Part shown: piece by piece, positions 54,110 through 63,046 of the stretch
How the letters are laid out: each line of letters opens with the position of its first letter
How positions within the stretch are numbered: the first letter of the stretch is position 1
Origin: G016756615 sp050958605
GTDB lineage: Bacteria > Pseudomonadota > Alphaproteobacteria > Rhizobiales > Rhizobiaceae
Length of the DNA: 64,000 nucleotides
Assembly (NCBI RefSeq): GCF_050958605.1
Contig: NZ_JBJHDO010000017.1
Span: 1 to 64,000 of the forward strand
Direction: 5' to 3'
The notes under the pieces: model-generated
Told to the model about the DNA's origin: nothing
Databases searched by the model: none
Seen by the model: the letters and a program-made list of their open reading frames with translations, nothing else
Position numbers and translations under genes: made by a program

Positions 54110-56161
54110 ATGACATCGACCCCGATCGACCTGACCAGCCATCCCTTGACCTGTTGGAAGGGCCCGCTCCGCATGCCCGACTTCGCGGCAATCCGGGACG
54201 ATCAGTTCGGGCCGGTGTTCGATGCCGCGATAGCCGCGCATCAGGCCGAGATCGATGCGATCGCAGCCGGCGGGGAGCCCGCCACCATCGAGAACACGCT
54301 GGCCGCTCTCGAACTCGCCGGCGAGCCCCTCGACCATGTCTCCGCGATCTTCTGGTGCCTGGCCGGCGCTCACACCAACGACACGATCCAGGCCCTGGAG
54401 CGCGAGATCGCGCCGAAAATGGCGCGCCACTATTCCGGCATTTCGATGAACGCGGCGCTGTTTTCCCGCATCGATGCGCTTTACCAGGGCCGCGCCGCAC
54501 TGAAGCTCGACGCCGAAACCCTGCGCGTCCTCGAGCAGACCTGGAAAGGTTTCCTTCGTTCCGGCGCAAGGCTCGACCAGGCCGGCAAGGAGCGGCTGGC
54601 AGCAATCAATGAGGAGCTCGCCGGCCTCGGCGCGCGTTTCGGCCAGAACGTGCTCGCCGACGAAAGGGACTGGGCGCTGTTCCTCGACGAAAGCGACCTT
54701 GCCGGCCTGCCGGACTTCCTCAGGAGCGCCATGGCGGAAGCCGCGGAGTCTCGGGGGCAGAAGGGCAAATATGCCGTCACACTGTCGCGCTCCATCTATG
54801 AGCCCTTCACGACCTTTTCCGAACGCCGCGACCTGCGCGAGAAGGCGTTCAAGGCATTCACAATGCGCGGCGAAAACAGCGGCGCCACCGACAATGGCGA
54901 CGTCGTGAAGCGCACGCTTGCCTTGCGCGCCGAGAAGGCCAGGCTGCTCGGCTATGGCAGCTATGCCGCGCTGAAGCTGGACGACACCATGGCCAAGACG
55001 CCGGAGGCCGTATTCGGCCTGCTCGACCCCGTCTGGGACAAGGCTCGGGAGAAGGCGGCCGCGGACCAGGTCGAATTGGAGCGGCTGGCCGCAGCCGCCG
55101 GCGGCAACGAGCCTTTCGCGGCCTGGGACTGGCGCTACTACCAGGAGAAGCTGCGCGCTGAGAAATACGCCTTCGACGAGGCAGAGCTGAAGCCCTATCT
55201 CCAGCTCGAGAAGATCATCGAGGCCTGCTTCGACGTGGCCACCCGGCTCTTCGGCATCCATTTCGAGGAGAGGAAGGGTATCGCCGCCTGGCATCCGGAC
55301 GTGCGCGTCTTCGCGGTGAAGCATGCCGACGGCTCGACGCTGGGCACCTTCCTGGCCGACTATTTCAATCGCCCGTCAAAGCGCTCCGGCGCATGGATGA
55401 GCGCGCTGGAATCCGGCTACCGTCTCGGCAAGGGCGCGAAGCCCGTCATCTACAATGTGATGAACTTCGCCAAGCCGCCGGCAGGCAAACCCGCTTTGCT
55501 CTCCATGGACGAGGCCAAGACGCTGTTCCATGAATTCGGCCATGCCCTGCATGGGATGCTGAGCGAGGTGACATGGCCGTCGGTCTCCGGAACCTCGGTC
55601 AGCCGCGACTTCGTCGAACTGCCATCTCAGCTTTACGAGCATTGGTTGACCGTTCCAGCGGTGCTCGAAAAGCACGCTCTGCATGAGAAGACCGGCAAAC
55701 CCATGCCGAAGCTGCTCATCGACAAGATGCTTGCCGCGCGCAATTACGATGCCGGCTTCGCCACCGTCGAATTCGCCTCGTCCGCCCTTGTCGACATGGC
55801 CTATCATGCCCGGACCGACGCCCCGGCCGACCCGCTGCGCTTCGAAGCCGAGACGCTGGAAAAGCTCGGCATGCCGGACACGATCGCCATGCGCCACCGC
55901 ACGCCGCATTTCACCCATGTCTTCGCCGGCGACGGTTATTCCGCCGGCTACTATTCCTACATGTGGTCGGAAGTGCTCGACGCCGACGCCTTCGCCGCCT
56001 TCGAGGAGACGGGCGATCCGTTCAATGCGGATCTCGCCACCAAGCTCAAGAAGCACATTTACGCAGCCGGCGGTTCGCGCGACCCGGAAGAGCTTTATCT
56101 CGCCTTCCGCGGCAAGATGCCGACACCCGAAGCCATGATGCGCAAGCGGGGATTGGACTAG
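54110..56161 (+). CDS. dcp: M3-family oligopeptidase (peptidyl-dipeptidase Dcp type)
   Basis: This 683-residue zinc metallopeptidase cleaves short peptides, typically dipeptides from the C terminus. The zinc motif is FHEFGHALHG (residues about 470-480), with the distal glutamate region DFVELPSQLYEHWL. The N terminus is a helical domain of the M3 type. C-terminal conserved patterns include YSAGYYSYMWSEVLDADAF. Cytoplasmic, no signal peptide. ATG 54110 is chosen because the conserved domain starts there, whereas longer frames run into the MarR operator. It is divergent from the MarR gene. Confidence 0.94.
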   Translation: MTSTPIDLTSHPLTCWKGPLRMPDFAAIRDDQFGPVFDAAIAAHQAEIDAIAAGGEPATIENTLAALELAGEPLDHVSAIFWCLAGAHTNDTIQALEREIAPKMARHYSGISMNAALFSRIDALYQGRAALKLDAETLRVLEQTWKGFLRSGARLDQAGKERLAAINEELAGLGARFGQNVLADERDWALFLDESDLAGLPDFLRSAMAEAAESRGQKGKYAVTLSRSIYEPFTTFSERRDLREKAFKAFTMRGENSGATDNGDVVKRTLALRAEKARLLGYGSYAALKLDDTMAKTPEAVFGLLDPVWDKAREKAAADQVELERLAAAAGGNEPFAAWDWRYYQEKLRAEKYAFDEAELKPYLQLEKIIEACFDVATRLFGIHFEERKGIAAWHPDVRVFAVKHADGSTLGTFLADYFNRPSKRSGAWMSALESGYRLGKGAKPVIYNVMNFAKPPAGKPALLSMDEAKTLFHEFGHALHGMLSEVTWPSVSGTSVSRDFVELPSQLYEHWLTVPAVLEKHALHEKTGKPMPKLLIDKMLAARNYDAGFATVEFASSALVDMAYHARTDAPADPLRFEAETLEKLGMPDTIAMRHRTPHFTHVFAGDGYSAGYYSYMWSEVLDADAFAAFEETGDPFNADLATKLKKHIYAAGGSRDPEELYLAFRGKMPTPEAMMRKRGLD

Positions 56162-56187
56162 GGGCATACCCATCCGGCCTCGCGATG

Positions 56188-56362
56188 ACCCCTCATCCGG
56201 CCCTTCGGGCCACCTTCTCCCACAAGGGGAGAAGGGAGACCGGCGGCAACGCCTATGCCAATCGCCAAAGCGTTTGCGGTTGGCAGGAGCGCTAATGCAA
56301 AACTCCCCCTTCTCCCCTTGTGGGAGACGGTGGCCTCGCGAAGCGAGGTCGGATGAGGGGTG
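56188..56362 (-). repeat. Dispersed palindromic repeat, copy 3 of 3
   Basis: Bounded by CCCCTCATCCGG and CGGATGAGGGGTG like the other copies, but the core is inverted: AATCGCCAAAGCG...GGCAGGAGCGCT instead of AGCGCTCCTGCC...GGCGATTGGC. The two CTCCCC/GGGGAG arms flank it. It fills the space between convergent dcp and the DapA-family gene. Confidence 0.8.
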
Positions 56363-56368
56363 GTCGGA

Positions 56369-57295
56369 TCACACCACCGGCGCTGCGCGCCGTTCGAACA
56401 GCGCCGTTGCCCTGAGCGCTTTCGCAAGCGACTCGCGCTCGTTGCCGGCAAGCGGCGAAAGCGGCGGCATCATGCGCCGCCAGGTGGCTTCGCCGGAAAG
56501 CAGGGCAAGCGTCTCCTTGACCGCCGCCACCAGCGGGAACCTGGCGATTTCCGCCCTTATGCGCACGGCCTCGGCGAGAGCCGCCTCTCTCTCCGCCTGC
56601 GTCCTGCCGGTGAAGGCGGCCTGCGCGAAGGGTCCCGTGACATTGGCCGTCGCCGAAATGCAGCCAGCCAGGCCGAGTTCGGCGGCCTTGCCGATCGCCG
56701 CTTCCGCACTGGGGAAGACGTCAAACCCTGGCAGTAGCTTTGCCAGGCCGCCGGAATAGTCGAGGTCGCCCGTGCTGTCCTTCAGGCCTTTCAGCGTCTC
56801 GGGGAAATGGTCGCGCAGCCACGCGACCGCGTCCGGCGCGTAGGGCACCCCCGAATTGGCGGGGAAGTGGTAGAGATATAGCGAGAGGCCGTCGGGCCCG
56901 ACCCGCTCGGTCACCGCCGTCACATAGGCCACGACGGCGTCGGAATCGATGCCCTTGTAATAGAAGGGCGGCAGGAGGAGCGCGCCGGCAAAACCGAGCG
57001 CCTTGGCCTCCGCCGTCAGCCGGCAGGCATCGTCGAAAGCCGCCGCTCCCGTGCCGACCATGAAACGCGACAGCGGCAAACCCGACGCGGCGACGGCCTG
57101 CATGGCGGCAAGGCGCTGGTCCAGCGAAAAGGATGTTGCCTCCCCCGTGGTTCCGAGCAGGTTGATGCCGTCGCAACCGCCTTCGCCCAGCAAGTAGCGG
57201 CAATGACCGACGAGCCGGTCGAAATCGATGGCGTGGTCATCGGTCAGCGGGGTCGCGGCGGCGGCGATGACGCCCCTCAGAGTATTCATGTCCAA
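56369..57295 (-). CDS. Dihydrodipicolinate synthase/N-acetylneuraminate lyase family protein
   Basis: This 308-residue TIM-barrel class I aldolase-type enzyme has a Schiff-base lysine in ETLKGLKDSTGD (about residue 168), the substrate-carboxylate motif LLGTTGEATS (residues 46-55) and the catalytic tyrosine within LYLYHFPANSG (about residue 140). It lies last in a minus-strand run with ferredoxin, hydratase and CoA-transferase genes, so it probably performs a retro-aldol, dehydration or deamination in the same pathway. It is not a standard DapA by context. A pyrroline-4-hydroxy-2-carboxylate deaminase (the missing hydroxyproline step) is an alternative, but the gene is 50 kb from that cluster. 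Confidence 0.85.
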   Translation of the reverse strand: MDMNTLRGVIAAAATPLTDDHAIDFDRLVGHCRYLLGEGGCDGINLLGTTGEATSFSLDQRLAAMQAVAASGLPLSRFMVGTGAAAFDDACRLTAEAKALGFAGALLLPPFYYKGIDSDAVVAYVTAVTERVGPDGLSLYLYHFPANSGVPYAPDAVAWLRDHFPETLKGLKDSTGDLDYSGGLAKLLPGFDVFPSAEAAIGKAAELGLAGCISATANVTGPFAQAAFTGRTQAEREAALAEAVRIRAEIARFPLVAAVKETLALLSGEATWRRMMPPLSPLAGNERESLAKALRATALFERRAAPVV

Positions 57296-57316
57296 GGCTC
57301 CGTAAGGCTATCGAGA

Positions 57317-57658
57317 TTATCCGTGCACCTTTTCCTGCGGCGCGACGGCAGCCACCTCGGCGTGGTCGAGCTCGGTCCGGTAGGTGGCCGACGCACCGCC
57401 CGGCTCGCCCCAGCCGGTGACGCCGGAGCCGAAGAATTCGGCATTGATCCTTCGGAAATGCTCCTCATGCGGCGGCAGCTCGTCTTCGGACCAGATCGCA
57501 TCGACCGGACATATCGAAAGACACAGGCCGCAGCTGATGCACTCCACCGGATGGATGTACATCATGCGGCCGCCTTCGTAGATGCACTCGACCGGACAGA
57601 CATCCTGGCAGGCGCCGTCCTTCACGTCTATGCAGGTCGATGCGATGACATAGACCAT
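57317..57658 (-). CDS. Ferredoxin with atypical first cysteine motif
   Basis: This 113-residue ferredoxin has MVYVIASTCIDVKDGACQDVCPVECIY followed by HPVECISCGLCLSICPVDAI. In the first motif the second cysteine of the usual CxxC is replaced by valine (CIDV), so spacing is C-x6-C-x3-C-x3-C, a pattern seen in ferredoxins of the CIDVKD type that are common in actinobacteria. The second motif is classical. It lies 21 bp upstream of the DapA-family gene and 6 bp downstream of the hydratase gene. It probably delivers or accepts electrons for an oxidoreductase of the same cluster; the FAD oxidoreductase is the obvious partner. Confidence 0.9.
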   Translation of the reverse strand: MVYVIASTCIDVKDGACQDVCPVECIYEGGRMMYIHPVECISCGLCLSICPVDAIWSEDELPPHEEHFRRINAEFFGSGVTGWGEPGGASATYRTELDHAEVAAVAPQEKVHG

Positions 57659-57664
57659 GGCCGG

Positions 57665-58444
57665 CTATCTGCCCTTCCATTGCGGCCGGCGTTTCTCGCG
57701 AAATGCCGCCACGCCTTCGTCCTGGTCGGTCGACTGCAGGGCTTCGACGAGTTGCGGCAGCCGCAGCATCTGGGCCTGGCCGGCCGTCATGCCTTCTCCG
57801 GCCCGCACCATCGCCTTGATCGCCCGTGTGGAGAGCGGCGCGCAGGCGAGAATGTCCGCGATCCACCGATCGATGGCGGCATCGAGTTCCTCATGCGCGA
57901 CGACCTCATTGACGAGACCGAGTGCATGCGCCTCCGAGGCCGGGATCCGCCGCCCGGTGAGCAGCAGACCCATCGCCTGGACATGCGGGATGCGGCGGGT
58001 GAGAAGCGCAATGCCGCCGTCCAGCGCAAGCCGCCCGACCCGCGGCTCGGGCAGTCCGAAGCTCGCTTTGTCGGACGCGACCACGATGTCGCAGCCCAGC
58101 ACCATCTCCATGCCGCCCCCCAGCGCATGGCCATTGACGCGGGCAATGACCGGCACGTCGAGCGTGGCGCGCAGGGCGATACCGCCGAAACCGCCGGGGC
58201 GTGGCGCCGCCCAATATTCGAGGCCGGACAGGCCGTCGCCTCCGCCCTTCATATCCGCCCCCGTGCAGAACGCACGGTCGCCTGCCCCGGTCAGCACGAC
58301 GACGCGGACATCGCGATCCCGCTCGATCGCCTCCCAGATCCGCACAAGCTCGGCTTCGGTGGCGAGGTCGACCGCATTCATCCGGTCCGGGCGGTCGATG
58401 GTGACCCGAGCGACATGGTCGCTCACATCGAAGGTGATGCTCAT
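57665..58444 (-). CDS. Enoyl-CoA hydratase/isomerase family protein
   Basis: This 259-residue crotonase-fold enzyme has the oxyanion-hole sequences FCTGADMKGGGDGL (after VVVLTGAGDRA) and NGHALGGGMEMVLGCDIVVA, and the C-terminal STRAIKAMVRAGEGM helix. The usual catalytic glutamate of hydratases is at the expected segment EPRVGRLALDGGIALLTRR. It could hydrate, isomerise or open a ring in a CoA-thioester intermediate. Its start overlaps the CoA-transferase stop by four bases (ATGA), so they are co-translated. The substrate is unknown. Confidence 0.92.
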   Translation of the reverse strand: MSITFDVSDHVARVTIDRPDRMNAVDLATEAELVRIWEAIERDRDVRVVVLTGAGDRAFCTGADMKGGGDGLSGLEYWAAPRPGGFGGIALRATLDVPVIARVNGHALGGGMEMVLGCDIVVASDKASFGLPEPRVGRLALDGGIALLTRRIPHVQAMGLLLTGRRIPASEAHALGLVNEVVAHEELDAAIDRWIADILACAPLSTRAIKAMVRAGEGMTAGQAQMLRLPQLVEALQSTDQDEGVAAFREKRRPQWKGR

Positions 58445-59652
58445 GCCGCCGCTCCGCGGCGCTCGCCGGAGAGGATGCCGGAAGCGATGAGCGCGTCGAT
58501 GTCGGCGGGCCTATAGCCGGCTTCCTCGAGCACGGCACGGCCATCGGCACCCAGGCCGGGCGGCGCATGGCGCAGCCTGAAGGCACCCTCACCCATGGTG
58601 AGCGGCGAGCCCAGAAGCCGCGCCGTTCCGTCACCCGCGGGATCGATGATCGACCCGTTGGCCTCGGTCTGTCCGTGGGCGAGCGCTTCGGGCAGCGTCA
58701 GCACCGGGGCGCAAAGCAGGTCCTGCTCTTCCAGCTTTGCCAGCCAATGTTCGGTGGTGTTCGAGGCGAAGCGCTCGCGGAACATGGCCTGCAATTCGGC
58801 CTTGTTCTCCGTCTGACGCGCGAAGCTCGAGAAACGCTCCTCGAGCGACAGGTCCGGCAGGCCGAGCGCGGCCGAGATGTCGCGCAGCGGATTGGCCTTG
58901 AAGGCGCCCACCAGCACCACCGCGCCGTCTGTGGTGGGGAACACGCCAGTGAGCGGGAAGGAAGCCCAGTTGAGATCCTTGCGGCGCTGCAGCCACATCG
59001 CCGCTTCCTGCATCTGCATGGCGAGCATCGACTCGAACAACGACACGGAGACGGCCTGACCCCGGCCGGTCTTCTCGCGCTGCAGCAGCGCGAGAAGGAT
59101 CGCCTGGACGAGATGCATGCCGGCGGAATAGTCGGCAAGCGCCGTCGGATAGATGGTCATCGGGGTCGAGGAGTCCGCACGCCGGGCCATCACACCGGAC
59201 AGGGCCTGGGCCAGGATATCCTGCCCGCCCTTGTGCGACAGCGGGCCGGAAGGGCCAAAGCCCGAGCCGAAAGCCGATATGATGCGCGGGTTGATCGCGG
59301 CGAGCGCCTCGTGGCCGAATCCCATGCGCTCCATGACGCCGGCGCGGAAATTGTTGACGACCACATCGGCCGTCCTGGCCAGCCGGTAGATCACCTCCTT
59401 CGCCTCGTCCTTGCGCAAGTCGAGAGCGATCGAGCGCTTGTTGCGATTGAGGCTGCGGAAGACCGGATTGTCATGCCCGTCGGGGTCGTCGGCGATCGAA
59501 GTGCGCGACAGGTCGCCCGCCCCCGGCCGCTCGATCTTGATGACGTCGGCACCGTAATCGGCCAGCACCTGCGTACAGCAGGGCCCGAGCATGACCTGGG
59601 TGAAATCGATGACCTTGATGCCCGAGAGCGGCTGCGTTCCGGCTGCTTCCAT
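58441..59652 (-). CDS. CaiB/BaiF (family III) CoA-transferase
   Basis: This 403-residue enzyme moves CoA between organic acids, most likely activating the substrate acid of the cluster. It starts with GIKVIDFTQVMLGPCCTQVLADYGADVIKIE, followed by RSIALDLRKDEA, VVVNNFRAGVMERMGFG, GFGPSGPLSHKGGQD and YPTALADYSAGMHLVQAILLALL; the catalytic aspartate of the family lies in this last region. ATG 59652 is chosen because an AGGAG motif precedes it; upstream codons are not conserved. It overlaps the hydratase gene by four bases. It is separated by 250 bp from the FAD oxidoreductase gene. Confidence 0.93.
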   Translation of the reverse strand: MEAAGTQPLSGIKVIDFTQVMLGPCCTQVLADYGADVIKIERPGAGDLSRTSIADDPDGHDNPVFRSLNRNKRSIALDLRKDEAKEVIYRLARTADVVVNNFRAGVMERMGFGHEALAAINPRIISAFGSGFGPSGPLSHKGGQDILAQALSGVMARRADSSTPMTIYPTALADYSAGMHLVQAILLALLQREKTGRGQAVSVSLFESMLAMQMQEAAMWLQRRKDLNWASFPLTGVFPTTDGAVVLVGAFKANPLRDISAALGLPDLSLEERFSSFARQTENKAELQAMFRERFASNTTEHWLAKLEEQDLLCAPVLTLPEALAHGQTEANGSIIDPAGDGTARLLGSPLTMGEGAFRLRHAPPGLGADGRAVLEEAGYRPADIDALIASGILSGERRGAAA

Positions 59653-59902
59653 TCTTCCTGCTCCTCTCATATTCCCGGCCCTGGATGTTGACACACCCAG
59701 GGCGCCTCAGTCGCCGGCGCGGCCCATTCCGGCCGCTTGGCTTTCGCGCCACCGCATCGGCCCGAACCGAAGGTTCGGAAAGCACGATGCGGCAACTCCA
59801 AAGTGGCAGAGCGTCCTTTGCGCGTCCGAACGGACGCGCGGCGCTCTGCTGGCGCGGCGCGCAGTCGCGCGCTCCGACGGCCAACGTTGTTGGACGTCGG
59901 TA
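59653..59902 (-). other. Spacer with nested hairpins between FAD oxidoreductase and CoA-transferase genes
   Basis: These 250 bases contain several inverted repeats: GCCCTGG / CCAGGGC near 59679-59704, CCGAACC / GGTTCGG (59762-59778), GCAGAGCG (59806-59813) / CGCTCTGC (59842-59849) enclosing GCGCGTCCG / CGGACGCGC (59820-59839). No coding frame is convincing. They may attenuate or process the message so the two halves of the cluster are made at different levels. The CoA-transferase ribosome-binding site lies at the 59653-59670 end. Confidence 0.7.
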
Positions 59903-61252
59903 TCATTCCGCTGCAATCGAGAAAGTGGCGTTCGACGCCGGCTGGTCTCCGGGATCGGCGCCCTGCTCGCGCAGCAGGCGCTGCACCTTCGCGATATCGA
60001 CCTTATCGACGCTCACACCCTGGTCCAGGGCCACGGCAGCCGCGACACCGACCGCCTCGCCCATCGCCATGCAGGGCGGGATCTCGCGTGAGATGCGCTG
60101 AGCCGCAGCCGTCGACGAATAGTGCCGGCCGGCGACCAGCAACTGCCCGACATTCCGGGGCAGCAGCGAGCGATAGGGATAGTAGTAATCACGGCCGCGC
60201 GCGACGGAATCGGCGAAGTGCCGGCGCGACGCCACATCCTCCTTGCTCATGACATAGGCGCCTTCGAGCAGTCGCGACGTGCGTACCCCGAGCTGCGGCG
60301 CGACATCGATGACGAAGGCGTTCCGGAAGCCCGGCATGTTCGCCCGCGCATATCCGACGAGCGCCGCAATGCGCTCGCGGCCCCTGGCGTCGGCGCGCGT
60401 CAGGTCCTCCACCGAGGTACCGTCGAAACCGGCCATATGCGGGCAGTTGCACCACACGACCCCGTCGAGCGGCGTTTTCAGCCACCAGCGTTCCCACGAG
60501 CCGCCCATGATGCGCTTTGCCTCCCGGTCGGCGGCGGCGAAGGCTTCCGGCTCCTCATATTCGAAGCGCTCCGCCTCCTGCGTGTCTACCCCGCCAAGGC
60601 GGAAGACGGTGGTGACGATGAACGAACCCTGGCTGTAGGCCGCACCGGCCGACGCGGCGACGTCGAGGTCGCCGGTCGCATCGACCACGACCTTGCCGAG
60701 AACCGCCTGCCGCCCGGCCTTGGTCTCGCAGACGACGCCTTTGACGGCGCCCTCCTCGACGATGGCGCGGGAGAACCAGCTATGAAGGCGCAGGTTGATG
60801 CCGGCTTCGGCGACCATGTCGTTCGAGGCGCGCTTGAAACCGTCGGGGTCGAAGGCCGAGGCATAGCAGATCGGCTGCGGCTTCTGGTGGGAATGGAAGT
60901 TGTAGACACCCCAGCGCGCCCATTGCCGGAACTTGGTCTCGTCCGAGACCCAGTCCGCCTCGGGCGGCGTGACGCAGAGACCCATGCCGGTCATGCGGTC
61001 GATCAGCTCTGAGCAGAGGCCCCGCACCGTGACCTCGTTGCCGTTGCACATGTCGTCCAGGACGAGCACCATGCCGCCGGAGGCCAAGCCCCCGAGATAG
61101 GGGTAGCGTTCGAGAAGCGTCACGGAGAGGCCGTTGCGGGCGCCGGCGACAGCCGCGGCTATCCCCGCGGGGCCGCCGCCGACCACAACAAGGTCGGCCT
61201 CGGCCACCACCGGCAGCTTCCCGCCGGGTTCATCGATCATTCGAGCAGGCAT
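59903..61252 (-). CDS. FAD-dependent oxidoreductase (FAD_oxidored family)
   Basis: This 449-residue flavoprotein has a Rossmann motif DLVVVGGGPAGIAAAVAGARNG (residues about 20-41), LLERYPYLGGLASGG, a later DATGDLDVAASAGA (second dinucleotide motif) and QLLVAGRHYSSTAAAQRIS near the C terminus, all typical of the PF12831-type family whose members oxidise diverse small molecules. It is between the ABC permease (30 bp upstream) and the CoA-transferase genes and probably catalyses the first oxidation of the imported compound. The substrate is unknown. Cys residues in GLCVTPPEADW and NCPHMAGF could bear a disulphide or metal. Confidence 0.9.
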   Translation of the reverse strand: MPARMIDEPGGKLPVVAEADLVVVGGGPAGIAAAVAGARNGLSVTLLERYPYLGGLASGGMVLVLDDMCNGNEVTVRGLCSELIDRMTGMGLCVTPPEADWVSDETKFRQWARWGVYNFHSHQKPQPICYASAFDPDGFKRASNDMVAEAGINLRLHSWFSRAIVEEGAVKGVVCETKAGRQAVLGKVVVDATGDLDVAASAGAAYSQGSFIVTTVFRLGGVDTQEAERFEYEEPEAFAAADREAKRIMGGSWERWWLKTPLDGVVWCNCPHMAGFDGTSVEDLTRADARGRERIAALVGYARANMPGFRNAFVIDVAPQLGVRTSRLLEGAYVMSKEDVASRRHFADSVARGRDYYYPYRSLLPRNVGQLLVAGRHYSSTAAAQRISREIPPCMAMGEAVGVAAAVALDQGVSVDKVDIAKVQRLLREQGADPGDQPASNATFSIAAE

Positions 61253-61282
61253 TCTTGATCTCCCTGAGGGTGAGGCCGCGGT

Positions 61283-62125
61283 TCAGCGCACGCCGCCGAC
61301 ATTCCATTTGAGGAAGCGGCGTTCGGCCCACGAGATGGCGGCGAAGAAACTTGCGGAGAAGACGGATCCGACCACGATCGTGGCATAGAGCAGCGGCGAG
61401 TCGAAATTGTAGGTCGCCTGGATGATCAGCGCGCCGATGCCCACCGTCGAGCCGATCCATTCGCCGACGATCGCACCGATGACCGCCGTGGAGGCTGCGA
61501 TCTTCAGGGCCGAGAACAGATAGGGCAGGGCGTTCTTGAGGCGGACCTTCAGGAACACTTCGCGCGGCGAGGCCGACAGGACATGCATCAGCTCGAGCTG
61601 TTGCTTGTTCACATCGCGCAGGCCGCGCGTCATGTTGACCAGCGTCGGGAAGAAGCAGATCAAAGCCGCGATGGCGATCTTCGGCTCCATTCCGTTGCCG
61701 AGAAGCAGCACGAGAATCGGCGCCTTGGCGACGACGGGGATCGTGTTGATCATCACCGCGATTGGGAAGAAGGCCTCTTCCAGCGTTTCCTTGTAGGCGA
61801 AGGCCGTGGCGATGGCGATTGCCGCCAGATTGCCGATGAGAAAGCCGGAAACCGCCTCGATGGCGGTGGGTGCGAGATTCTGCATCAGCATGGGGAACTT
61901 GCCGACGAGCACCGTGAAGATGGCGCTCGGTGCCGGCGCGATGAAGGGTTTGATGTCGAACACCCGGACCGCGACCTCCCAGATGACGACGAGTGTCAGG
62001 AAAGTGACGAGCGGCAGCAGCCGACGGCGCCATTCCATCCGGCGCTTGGCGGCGAGATAGACGGCCTGGGCCTCGTTGTCGTCGGCGAAGGCGCCGAGCG
62101 GCGTGTCGGTGGCGGAAATGGACAT
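61283..62125 (-). CDS. ABC transporter permease (SsuC/TauC-like)
   Basis: This 280-residue permease has six predicted membrane helices and the coupling motif of the NMT1-type family, ISASPREVFLKVRLKNALPYLFSALKIAAST (EAA loop). It begins with a soluble cytoplasmic region. It lies 1 bp downstream of the ATPase gene and belongs to an importer of the nitrate/taurine/thiamine-precursor class. Adjacent to the FAD oxidoreductase gene. Confidence 0.93.
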   Translation of the reverse strand: MSISATDTPLGAFADDNEAQAVYLAAKRRMEWRRRLLPLVTFLTLVVIWEVAVRVFDIKPFIAPAPSAIFTVLVGKFPMLMQNLAPTAIEAVSGFLIGNLAAIAIATAFAYKETLEEAFFPIAVMINTIPVVAKAPILVLLLGNGMEPKIAIAALICFFPTLVNMTRGLRDVNKQQLELMHVLSASPREVFLKVRLKNALPYLFSALKIAASTAVIGAIVGEWIGSTVGIGALIIQATYNFDSPLLYATIVVGSVFSASFFAAISWAERRFLKWNVGGVR

Positions 62126-62126
62126 G

Positions 62127-62954
62127 TCAGCAGCTCTCCAGGACGCGTCGCAGATGAGAGACGAGGGCGACGAATTCGGGCGTCTCGCGCATGGCGATCT
62201 TGCGCGGCATCGGCAGATCGACGGCTACGCGTTCGCGCACACGGCCCGGCCTGGCCGCGAGCAGCAACACTTCCTGGCCGAGGAATGCCGCCTCGTAGAT
62301 CGAATGGGTGACGAAAAGGATCGTCGTGCCGGTGCGTTCCCAGACCGCGAGCAGCTCCTCGTTCAGCCGGTCGCGGGTGATCTCGTCGAGCGCCCCGAAG
62401 GGTTCGTCCATGAACAGAAGGCGAGGGCTGGAGACCAGCGCCCGGGCGATGGAGACGCGCTGTCGCATGCCGCCGGACAGTTCGTGCGGGAGGGCATTCT
62501 CCCAGCCGCCGAGGCCGACGAGATTGAGCAACTCGCGGGGATCACGCTCGCGCCCGGCCGGCGCGCCGCCGCCCACCTCGAGCGGCAACGTCACATTCTC
62601 CAGCACGGTGCGCCAGGGCAGCAGCGCGGCATCCTGGAATACGAAGCCGATGTCGCGTCGCGAGCGGGCCTCGGAAGGGTAGCCGCCGAAGACCCGGGCC
62701 GTCCCCGTGGTCGGCTTGATGATGTCGGCCACGACCCGCAGCAGGGTCGACTTGCCACAACCCGACGGGCCCAGCAACGTCAGGAAGCCGCCCTTCGGCA
62801 CGGCGAGATCGATGCCGTCCAGCGCGGTGATGGTTCCGCGATCGGTGGTGAAGCGCACCGAGACCTTCTCGAGCTCGACCGCGTGATCGGCGGCCGAGGG
62901 CGCTTCCGGCGCAGGGCGCGCCCTGTCATAGTCGACGGCTGCGGCTAGAGCCAT
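62127..62954 (-). CDS. ABC transporter ATP-binding protein (SsuB/TauB-like)
   Basis: This 275-residue ATPase has Walker A (LLGPSGCGKSTLLRVVA, about residue 65), Q-loop (GFVFQDAALLPWRTVLENV), signature ELSGGMRQRVSIARALV and Walker B LLFMDEPFGALDEITRD, with the H-loop in ILFVTHSIYEAAFL. These are the SsuB/TauB subfamily sequences. It starts at 62954; about 90 bp separate it from the binding-protein gene. The start includes an N-terminal Ala-rich extension of 25 residues. Confidence 0.95.
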   Translation of the reverse strand: MALAAAVDYDRARPAPEAPSAADHAVELEKVSVRFTTDRGTITALDGIDLAVPKGGFLTLLGPSGCGKSTLLRVVADIIKPTTGTARVFGGYPSEARSRRDIGFVFQDAALLPWRTVLENVTLPLEVGGGAPAGRERDPRELLNLVGLGGWENALPHELSGGMRQRVSIARALVSSPRLLFMDEPFGALDEITRDRLNEELLAVWERTGTTILFVTHSIYEAAFLGQEVLLLAARPGRVRERVAVDLPMPRKIAMRETPEFVALVSHLRRVLESC

Positions 62955-63046
62955 TTGGGAGATCCTCCTTCTGCTTCCGGGCCGAGAGCACGGGATCGAG
63001 GCGCAGAGCACCGACCGATCAAAGTCGATGCACGCGGTCTGAGCGT

